DNA from: Phycisphaerales bacterium
GTDB taxonomy: Bacteria > Planctomycetota > Phycisphaerae > Phycisphaerales > UBA1924
Assembly (NCBI GenBank): GCA_029260345.1
Contig: JAJDDK010000005.1
Location: forward strand, 434,001 to 498,000
Direction of reading: 5' to 3'
Length of the DNA: 64,000 bases
The notes below the pieces were generated by a model. It was given only the letters and a program-made list of their open reading frames with translations, had not been told where the DNA came from and made no database searches. The position numbers were made by a program, and so were the translations under genes. Below, piece by piece: positions 57,483 to 64,000 of the stretch (position 1 is its first letter; each line of letters begins with the position of its first letter).

Positions 57483-58366
57483 ACCGAACCCCTCCGAACA
57501 AACAGCACGACAGCAAGGGCAAGCGGAAGAATGATCCACGCGGCAAGAGACGATGCGAGCACCCATGGGAGACCGTTGCCCAGTGTTTGCGAGGCATACG
57601 CGCCGACCGGCCCAAGGACATCCAGCGAAGCATTCATGTTGACGATGACGGCCATCTTGAATGATTGGAGCGGATTCAAAGTCGCAAGCCCGAAAATCTC
57701 CTGGACACGCAACTTGAATAAAACTGAACTGGCCATCAGGCCCAGGTCGCTCACGAAGACCAGCGCAAGCCATGTAAACAAGGCAATCCCTGTCGCCACC
57801 GATGAGCGGCGCGAACCAACGGATATCAAGACTCCGACGGACAACATCGCAAGAGCGAGAAGAACTGTGAAACCCACGAGCGTCGCATAGGCGCCGACGC
57901 CAACTCCGCCAGTTCTCCACGCAAGCACGCCGCCGCTGATCCCGAATCCAATACAAAGTGAGCAAGTCAGAGCCGCGGCGAGTCCAAAGTATTTCCCCAG
58001 AAGGAGCTGGGCTCGTGAGACTGGTTGGGCGAGCAGGTACAGCAGCGTGCCTCGTTCACGCTCGCTGGCGATTGAGCTGGCGCCAGCGGTCAGCGCCATC
58101 AGCGGGGCAACAAGCATGATGAGATTGAGGAGCCCTGCCGCAGTGCGACTGAATCCTGCAAACCCTTGCGAACCGACCCCACTGAGAGACAAGAATGACA
58201 CTGCCACGGCGAGAACGGTGAAAGCCACGGTGTAGAGCAAGAACCACTTGCTCGCGAGAGCGTCGCGAAACTCACGACGCGCGAAGAGTGTGATTCCCCC
58301 GACACGCGTGGGAGCCGCTGGGACCGATTTCTTGGGTAGGTCGCTCGGTGCGGTCATGGAGCTCAT
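57479..58366 (-). CDS. nosY: NosY, ABC-transporter permease for NosZ maturation
   Basis: A 295-residue membrane protein with about six helices and the ABC-2 type permease signature ERERGTLLYLLAQPVSRAQLLLGKYF. It forms the NosDFY complex with NosF and NosD in the inner membrane, which supports assembly of the CuZ sulfur-copper centre of NosZ. Overlaps nosF by four bases (start ATGA) and nosL by four. Confidence 0.95.
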   Translation of the reverse strand: MSSMTAPSDLPKKSVPAAPTRVGGITLFARREFRDALASKWFLLYTVAFTVLAVAVSFLSLSGVGSQGFAGFSRTAAGLLNLIMLVAPLMALTAGASSIASERERGTLLYLLAQPVSRAQLLLGKYFGLAAALTCSLCIGFGISGGVLAWRTGGVGVGAYATLVGFTVLLALAMLSVGVLISVGSRRSSVATGIALFTWLALVFVSDLGLMASSVLFKLRVQEIFGLATLNPLQSFKMAVIVNMNASLDVLGPVGAYASQTLGNGLPWVLASSLAAWIILPLALAVVLFVRRGSV

Positions 58367-59244
58367 TGCTTTGCCTCCGGAATCTGCAAGTCGTCGAGGA
58401 CCTCGATGTCACGCACTTCAATTTGGCTTCGCGCGAGCGTGGCGATCGGCTCGGCTTTGTGGCCACGCGGAACGGCGACGCAGAGCCCGCGCCCGTTGAG
58501 ATGAACGGCGTGCCCGGCTTTGCGGAGCGCATCTGCAGCTTCCGCCTCGCTCGCTTTCGTCAGAAAAAGCCGAACAATCTGAACTGGCTTTTCTGTCGGC
58601 CAGAGCGCGGAAGGCGTTGTGTCGCTGAGCACCTTGCCCTGCTCCATGACGAAGACGCGATCGGCGAGCAAAATCACTTCGTCAGGACGATGCGAGGCAA
58701 ACAACAGTGTCTTGCCGTCGGAACGCAAGCGTTTGAGCGCCTCGACGACCTCTCCTCGACCGGATGCGTCGAGGTTTGACGTTGGCTCATCCAAGAAAAT
58801 CACGGGTGGGTCACTGAGCAATGCAACGGCCAGCGCGAGACGCTGCTTCATGCCACCCGAAAGATCACGGACCCGCTTGCGTTCATGGCCGTTAAGCCCA
58901 ACCGCAGCTAGCGACTCCGCGGCCCTCGCGCCGGAAACACGCCGCAGGCGGGCGAAGAACATAATTGCCGAGCCAAGACGAGCATCATCATGGAAGGCCA
59001 GTTCCTGCGGGACATAACCAACCAGCGCTCGGGCATGTGGTCCACGGCGGCGGACATCCAGCCCTCCGATGTCAGCCATACCGCGAAAACGAATAACGCC
59101 GAGAAGACATCGAAGAAGAGTTGTCTTGCCTGCGCCATTACTGCCCCAGAGCGCAACTGAGCCGCCAGCTTGAATGTCAAACGAGACATTGCTCACAGCA
59201 TGCGCCTGACCAAACCGCTTGTTGATGTTCACGGCACGGATCAT
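58363..59244 (-). CDS. nosF: NosF, ABC-transporter ATPase for NosZ maturation
   Basis: A 293-residue ATPase. Walker A GSNGAGKTT is at residues 34-42, the signature LSGGMKQR and Walker B VIFLDEPTS follow. It drives NosDFY. The last 70 residues are a small extra domain (KPVQIVRLFLTKA, then LCVAVPRGH), as is usual for NosF. Coupled by four-base overlaps to nosD (start) and nosY (end). Confidence 0.95.
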   Translation of the reverse strand: MIRAVNINKRFGQAHAVSNVSFDIQAGGSVALWGSNGAGKTTLLRCLLGVIRFRGMADIGGLDVRRRGPHARALVGYVPQELAFHDDARLGSAIMFFARLRRVSGARAAESLAAVGLNGHERKRVRDLSGGMKQRLALAVALLSDPPVIFLDEPTSNLDASGRGEVVEALKRLRSDGKTLLFASHRPDEVILLADRVFVMEQGKVLSDTTPSALWPTEKPVQIVRLFLTKASEAEAADALRKAGHAVHLNGRGLCVAVPRGHKAEPIATLARSQIEVRDIEVLDDLQIPEAKQ

Positions 59245-60650
59245 GTCCGGCCTCCAGAGTTTTGGGCGGGCATACCCCGTTCGATTCCCATGACCGCAAT
59301 GCAGATTGCGGCGAAAGAGAGCAGCGATGCGGAAAAGATGAACATGCGCATCCCGCCAACTCCTGTTCCCACAATTTCCAGCTTGATCTCGGGGGGCGAC
59401 GCGAGTGGCGATGGATCGATCAGCGTGGACTCCGGTCTCAGTTCCGGCAGCGCTCTGGCCGTGAATTCGATTGCCTGTTGCGCTGGACTGTGAACAAAGA
59501 GCCTCAGGTTTGGCTCCTTTGCGAGCATGACGCCAAACAGACTCTTCGGCTCGTACGTCACATCACCTATTCCGTCGCTGTCAAGATCGAACCCGGCGTA
59601 GTCGGACCAATAGTTGCCAACACCGCCGCGTGAGAATGCGTTGGTGACGAGACGTCCCCGTCCATGAGTGACGGCTTGCTCCTCATTCTCCACAAACGCA
59701 TTGCGGGTGAAGACATTGTCGTGCGTATTCGGTGTGGCAAGCAGGCCAATCTCATTGAATGCAATCATGTTTGATTCAATAAGGCCAGTCGAATTGATCG
59801 ACGAAGGGCTGTTGTCAATATAGACGCCAACGCGATTGGCGAGCAGCGCATTCCCGGTGATCGTGATGTCGTCGCAGTCCTTGAGTCCAATGCCGTAGCC
59901 GCTGGCGCCACGATTATTTTGCATGCGATTGCCGCGAATCGTTATCCCGTTGCTGTACATGAGATACACGCCTACTGAATTTCCGTTGAGGTCGTTTTCC
60001 TCCAGCACGGTGTTGTGGCTGTACATGAAATGCAGTCCGTACCGACTGTGAGTGACGGTGTTCCGCAATATCTGGAGATCTTCGGAATACCAGAAGACCA
60101 TGTCGCGGGAGCCTTGGACGACGTTGCCCTCGATCACGCATCCATGACTCCACCACAACCGAATGCCATCGCCGCGTCGCCCGGGTTCAAGGTCCTTGCA
60201 TCGAATGACGTTGTTGCGAATGTTCGCACTGGGCGCCTCACGAAGATCGATTCCAAACAACACGTCTTCGATCGTGTTTGATTCGATCGTCACATTGGCT
60301 GCGATGACACGGATTGCTGAAGGCTCGCCCGTGACATCCATGCCTGACCCACGGATGGCGCATTCCCGAATCGTGACCCCCTCGGCCACAACTTCGATCA
60401 CCGTTGCCTTGCCGAGACCGTCAAAAATCGCCTTCTGTCCACCGTCGAGAATGATTGGTTTCCGAATGATGAGGTTTCCCTCGTACACACCGGGAGGAAC
60501 GCGTATGACATCGCCGGGCTCTGCCTTCTCGATCAATTCGACAACAAACGACACCGGGACTGGATTCAGCGTTGCCTGCATGGCCTTTTCAGCATGAGTC
60601 AAACTGGTGACGAACAGGCAGATCGAAATGGCGAATTGAACGGGTTTCAT
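59241..60650 (-). CDS. nosD: NosD, periplasmic right-handed beta-helix protein
   Basis: A 469-residue exported protein (signal peptide cut after THA near residue 20). The chain is a run of parallel beta-helix turns (N-NxI and GxxxxNxV repeats, such as NTIEDVLFGIDLREAPSAN and GVYLMYSNGITIRGNRM), the NosD/carbohydrate-binding beta-helix type, ending in one C-terminal membrane helix (about 432-455) that anchors it next to NosFY. It takes part in sulfur supply to CuZ. It overlaps nosF by four bases. Confidence 0.95.
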   Translation of the reverse strand: MKPVQFAISICLFVTSLTHAEKAMQATLNPVPVSFVVELIEKAEPGDVIRVPPGVYEGNLIIRKPIILDGGQKAIFDGLGKATVIEVVAEGVTIRECAIRGSGMDVTGEPSAIRVIAANVTIESNTIEDVLFGIDLREAPSANIRNNVIRCKDLEPGRRGDGIRLWWSHGCVIEGNVVQGSRDMVFWYSEDLQILRNTVTHSRYGLHFMYSHNTVLEENDLNGNSVGVYLMYSNGITIRGNRMQNNRGASGYGIGLKDCDDITITGNALLANRVGVYIDNSPSSINSTGLIESNMIAFNEIGLLATPNTHDNVFTRNAFVENEEQAVTHGRGRLVTNAFSRGGVGNYWSDYAGFDLDSDGIGDVTYEPKSLFGVMLAKEPNLRLFVHSPAQQAIEFTARALPELRPESTLIDPSPLASPPEIKLEIVGTGVGGMRMFIFSASLLSFAAICIAVMGIERGMPAQNSGGRT

Positions 60651-60664
60651 GTCGGGGATTTTTC

Positions 60665-61342
60665 TTAGGCGCTCGTCGGTGACGCCGCAGTTGCGTTTCG
60701 CTGCTTGACCAAAGGCAGATAGGCGCGGCGATGGAAGTACAAAGCCGCAATGAGTACGAATGACGCGACCGTGGCAAGGATCAATCCAGTCCCAGGAGTC
60801 GCGACGGTCACGAACTGACCGATGCCGCCTTTTCCGAGCGCCGTGGGAACGAATGGCTTGACGGCATTTGACAGCGGTGCATGTGGGTCAAGATTGAGCC
60901 CGAAGTGGCGCATCCACAGGTGCAGGTCCACCAGAAAAACCACCGGAAAGAACACTGCCGGCGCGATCAGCAGAACGGCCCATCGCGTGTGGATGTAGGC
61001 CGCAAGTTCCAACATGACAACGAAGGCAATCATGATGAACACGCCGACGATGCGTTCAATCTCCGCGGCTTCGTACAGCGATCGCATCCCGATGTAATGG
61101 TTCAGCCCATCAATTTCCGCAACATCGCCCGTTAGCGCATTGAGAAATGCGGTCATGTGAAGACCGTCTGGGTACTGCGGAGCTTGAAGCTCCATGTGCC
61201 AGTACGGCAGGAAGAGGGATGTGAGAAGAAGCACTCGTGCGATGAGCAGGAGAACTCCAGGCGCACCGTATCGAAGCGAGTGTGTCGACACCTCTTCAGG
61301 TTCAACTCGCGGCCCAAGGATCCGATCGACAATTGAGACCAT
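60665..61342 (-). CDS. NosB-position membrane protein of the nos locus
   Basis: A 225-residue protein with about four membrane helices (about 30-50, 92-113, 120-143, 176-196) and a loop with HMTAFLNALTGDVAEIDGLNH. Clade II nos loci typically carry a membrane protein called NosB right after nosZ; this gene is in that place, but I cannot confirm its sequence family by eye, so no symbol is given. His-rich segments (HYIGMRS, HLWMRHFG) might bind heme or metal. The start at 61342 follows AGGAAGG. It lies between nosZ and nosD, 91 bases after the former and 14 before the latter. Confidence 0.7.
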   Translation of the reverse strand: MVSIVDRILGPRVEPEEVSTHSLRYGAPGVLLLIARVLLLTSLFLPYWHMELQAPQYPDGLHMTAFLNALTGDVAEIDGLNHYIGMRSLYEAAEIERIVGVFIMIAFVVMLELAAYIHTRWAVLLIAPAVFFPVVFLVDLHLWMRHFGLNLDPHAPLSNAVKPFVPTALGKGGIGQFVTVATPGTGLILATVASFVLIAALYFHRRAYLPLVKQRNATAASPTSA

Positions 61343-61433
61343 GACGCCTTCCTCGTATGTGGTGTGCCGCGATTGACCTAGCCGCGCACTTTCAAGACGC
61401 GCGGCGCGCTTTCGCGCACCGCGCGGTGATTGA

Positions 61434-63419
61434 TTATTTGGGCTCAACCATGAGGTAGCCCATCATTTCCAAGTGGAGCGCCGAGCAGAATTCGGAGCAG
61501 TAGAATGGGAATGTGCCGGGCGTGTCGGCGACGAATTCAATCGTCACGCTCTCGCCTGGCTCAAGCGACGCCGTGATGTTGTAGACCGGCACGGCAAACC
61601 CGTGTGTCGCGTCCACGGCGCGTTCTGTATTGGTGATGTGCCACCGGACCGTATCGCCCTGCTTCAAATAGATGTGCTCAGGATTGAAGTGACTGCGAAT
61701 CGCTGTCATGTAGATATCAACGGAATTGTCGTCGTTGCGCTGCACACGTTCCATTTTTGGCTTTGGCGCCATTGGGTTGATGTTTTGCACATGTGGATCC
61801 CAGCCCACTTCTGGGTAGACCGTCCATGTATTCAGCTTGTCCGCCTTAATGATCTGAGCGTAGTGAGGCTCCCCAACACCCATTGCCATGTCGTACAACA
61901 CTGGCATGTTCGTGCCGTCGTCAGAGATGTCCAGGAGCTGGAGATTCTGCGGGAGCAGCGGCCCGGTCGGAACGAAACGATCAACTGACCACTTGTTGAG
62001 CGAAACGAGGTATTTGCCGTCCGGACTGACGGTGTCACCTTCCGCGGCGGCAATGTGCCCGACGTTGTAATGAACTGGTGTCTTGTGAACCAATGTCCAA
62101 TCCGGCTCGGGCGTGGACGAACCGTACGATCCGCCGAGCGTCCACCGAGCGACGGCAGAGTCCAGATAGAGTGACGTGTAGGCGTATCCGTCGGGACCGA
62201 ATTGCGTGTGCAGCGGGCCAAGTCCGACTTCGATTCGCGCCTCGACGACGCTGTCAAAATCGAGAATTGGAACGCCGAATTCGTCTGTTCCAGAGTACGT
62301 CCTTGAGGTAATCGCCTGCTTGATCTTCTCCATGGAGTAGATCGTGACGTGCGGATCGAGCTTCCCGGAGATGACAATGAAGTCACCCTTCGGCGCCACG
62401 TCAACACCGTGAGGACTGCGCGGCTCAGGTGTGAGATGCAGGAGCCCCTCGGCAAGCGCCGTCTTGAGCGTGATGACAGGGAACCCCTTGATCTGCTCGA
62501 CCTTGCCGGCTTTGAAGACCTGCTCCGCCTTTTTCCAGTCGATGATGTGAAGGAAGTCTGTTGCATTGCGGCTGGCGCCAGCCTCGAACGGAGGTTTCTT
62601 GTCCTGAATTCCACCTGTCGCAAGTTCGGTATTCAGCGAATTCATAAAGAAGAACCCGTCGCTCGCCAGCTTGCCTGCGTCGGAGAGATCTTGCCAGTAC
62701 GGGGGCAGCTCGATCGCGAACGATTGAGTTTTGTCAATCCGTCCACGGTTTCGATCGAATTTCCAGAGCGTCACTGAACCTTTGTATTGCTCTTTGTATT
62801 CGGAAATTGGGGCGTAATCCGAGCCCCACGGCGTCGCGTATTGCCCGCCCTCGATGATGTATTCCGTATTCGGTGTTACAAAGGTGCCACCATGATCGCT
62901 CAGCGTCAGCGGATTCTTGATGATCTGCTTCGTTTCCCAGTCGCGCAGATCGATGACCGCAACGCGAGCATTGATCTTGTCATTGATGAAAAGGAATTGC
63001 CCGTCGTAGTCGCCTTTGGTTTCGGAAAGCGCTGGGTGATGCGTGTCGCCCCACAGGTTGGACTTTCCGTTTGGAAACCCTTCGGCAATGATCTTGTCGC
63101 CAACTCCAAATCCCCAGCCTTGCCAAGGCTCCGGCGTGAAAACCGCGATCGAGCGGAGCAAGCGCATGCTCGGCAATCCAACCACGAAGATTTGCCCGGC
63201 GTGCCCGCCAGAAGCAAACATCAAGTACTCGTCTTTCTGTCCGCTCGGCAAGTAGGTCTTCGCGGCTGCGATGAGGTCCGCGGTCGTGAGGCCGCGGTCC
63301 TTGGCGACCGTTTCGACATCCCGCATCGACTGGGCGCCCGCCGTTGCTGCGAACCCGCACATCGCTAGGGGCGCCAGGAGGACGGCGAGGCGTCGGCCGG
63401 TGCTCCATTTGATATTCAT
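61434..63419 (-). CDS. nosZ: Nitrous oxide reductase NosZ (clade II-type)
   Basis: Periplasmic multicopper enzyme that reduces N2O to N2. 661 residues. Signal peptide, then a seven-bladed propeller: His127/His128, His176, His337, His404 and His455 are placed like CuZ ligands. The C-terminal cupredoxin holds CuA with His606, Cys641, Cys645, His649 and Met652; the CSEFC form (rather than CSWFC) is typical of clade II. The signal has GRRLA, but not a full SRRxFLK Tat motif. GGAG precedes ATG 63419 by seven bases. It follows a cytochrome c gene by 69 bases. Confidence 0.96.
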   Translation of the reverse strand: MNIKWSTGRRLAVLLAPLAMCGFAATAGAQSMRDVETVAKDRGLTTADLIAAAKTYLPSGQKDEYLMFASGGHAGQIFVVGLPSMRLLRSIAVFTPEPWQGWGFGVGDKIIAEGFPNGKSNLWGDTHHPALSETKGDYDGQFLFINDKINARVAVIDLRDWETKQIIKNPLTLSDHGGTFVTPNTEYIIEGGQYATPWGSDYAPISEYKEQYKGSVTLWKFDRNRGRIDKTQSFAIELPPYWQDLSDAGKLASDGFFFMNSLNTELATGGIQDKKPPFEAGASRNATDFLHIIDWKKAEQVFKAGKVEQIKGFPVITLKTALAEGLLHLTPEPRSPHGVDVAPKGDFIVISGKLDPHVTIYSMEKIKQAITSRTYSGTDEFGVPILDFDSVVEARIEVGLGPLHTQFGPDGYAYTSLYLDSAVARWTLGGSYGSSTPEPDWTLVHKTPVHYNVGHIAAAEGDTVSPDGKYLVSLNKWSVDRFVPTGPLLPQNLQLLDISDDGTNMPVLYDMAMGVGEPHYAQIIKADKLNTWTVYPEVGWDPHVQNINPMAPKPKMERVQRNDDNSVDIYMTAIRSHFNPEHIYLKQGDTVRWHITNTERAVDATHGFAVPVYNITASLEPGESVTIEFVADTPGTFPFYCSEFCSALHLEMMGYLMVEPK

Positions 63420-63488
63420 CTTGAGTCTCCATGGTGCGCCGTCTCGGGTTTCTGCCGAGATTCGGCTTGGTTTACGTTGGCATTGGCC

Positions 63489-64000
63489 TCAAGAACCCAT
63501 CGCTTCCTTTTGCAAGGCTCTGAGGTAGTCAATGATCTGTTGAATTTGTTCGTCAGTGATCGCCGGGTTTCCGCCCTTCGGGGGCATGTCAAGCCCGGTC
63601 GTGTTGCTGGCGTCCCACATCGGGCGACCGCGCTTGATGAAGCCGATCAAATCTTGGTCGCTTGTGCCGCGGACGTAACCGCTCGTCACGAGCGGCAGGC
63701 CCAGCCCTTCGATTCCCTCGGCGCCTTGGCCGTGGCAAGCAGCGCACGACGCGACGAAGAGATCGAACCCAGGATGATCGGTGAGCTCAATCGCCAAGGC
63801 GCCGCCTTCGCCGTCACGCGATTTGATGTTCCACGGCTCGACCGAAACAGGAGTGGCATCGGGCTCCTGTATGGCACGGAGGTAAACGATGACACGGTTG
63901 ATCTTGGTGTCATCAAGTTGCTGCGCCCCGCGAGGAGGCATCAGGGCGCCGGTCGTATTGAGTGGATCGTCGAGCTTTCGTCCATCAACGAGGAGTTCGA
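63489..64000 (-). CDS. c-type cytochrome, 5' end outside the window
   Basis: The last 170 or so residues of a cytochrome c. The heme motif CAACH is clear, followed by GQGAEG and the axial-ligand MPPKG. Upstream of the first ATG at 63941 the frame stays open to the window edge and encodes LDDPLNTTGALMPPRGAQ and then IxxVIVYLRAIQ, which is the tail of another cytochrome domain, so it is probably a diheme protein. It likely feeds electrons to NosZ; clade II nos loci often carry such cytochromes. Its promoter is outside the window. Confidence 0.85.
   Translation of the reverse strand, partial: ELLVDGRKLDDPLNTTGALMPPRGAQQLDDTKINRVIVYLRAIQEPDATPVSVEPWNIKSRDGEGGALAIELTDHPGFDLFVASCAACHGQGAEGIEGLGLPLVTSGYVRGTSDQDLIGFIKRGRPMWDASNTTGLDMPPKGGNPAITDEQIQQIIDYLRALQKEAMGS

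Overview
The window reads as chromosome of a high-GC bacterium of the phylum Planctomycetota, probably near the class Phycisphaerae. This is inferred from gene content, not from a marker-gene tree. The pointers are an exported protein ending in two dockerin-like repeats (NGSDLATLLANWG, 45911-46729), a planctomycete-style prepilin-like protein (43403-44590), several exported proteins with no familiar domain, membrane proteins ending in CPxC...CPEC zinc ribbons, and many small palindromic repeats between genes. There is no transposase, phage gene, CRISPR array or rRNA. The only RNA gene found is a tRNA-Arg(ACG) at 49758-49831.

Layout. 0-18 kb: glmS, crcB, a lipoprotein, sucD without sucC, a duplicated set of zinc-ribbon membrane proteins (5089-7981), a frameshifted helix-hairpin-helix remnant, two small exported proteins lying between copies of a 150-bp repeat, atpD without other atp genes, a lipase-like lipoprotein that has absorbed a dispersed repeat in frame, acnA and an M61-type peptidase. 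18-23 kb: one minus-strand operon running from an ECF sigma factor through a likely anti-sigma factor to two exported PDZ proteins, closed by a terminator. 23-39 kb: tatC-tadA, a PHP-glycosyltransferase fusion, an AhpD-like protein, coaD with a degenerate metallo-beta-lactamase-fold protein, an unknown exported protein, a PIG-L deacetylase, trpD, a large exported protein, folP, trxA, lgt and a polytopic membrane protein. 38-54 kb: two exported amidohydrolases, the prepilin-like protein, a methyltransferase, the dockerin protein, an orphan DNA methyltransferase, upp, a CPBP protease, rpsT, the tRNA, an SPFH/zinc-ribbon pair, an AraC regulator and an M20 peptidase. 54-64 kb: a nitrous oxide reductase locus on the minus strand, in transcription order cytochrome c (cut by the window edge), nosZ, a NosB-position membrane protein, nosD, nosF, nosY, nosL and a di-iron Fe-S repair protein, followed by an outer-membrane protein.

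How the genes work together. The nos genes from nosD to the repair protein overlap by 4 to 11 bases and are probably one transcript for making and supplying electrons to NosZ. NosD, NosF, NosY and NosL serve copper-centre maturation, and the repair protein would mend iron-sulfur clusters damaged by nitric oxide. The CSEFC copper-A motif and the membrane gene beside nosZ fit the clade II (atypical) type. TadA edits the A34 anticodon of exactly the kind of tRNA-Arg found at 49758. The sigma/anti-sigma/PDZ operon looks like a self-contained envelope regulon.

The points I find most unusual are the sigma-PDZ operon with matching C-terminal coiled coils and a CxCCxCC cluster, the fused-versus-split zinc-ribbon duplication, the in-frame repeat in the lipase-like gene, and the set of small palindromic repeat families.
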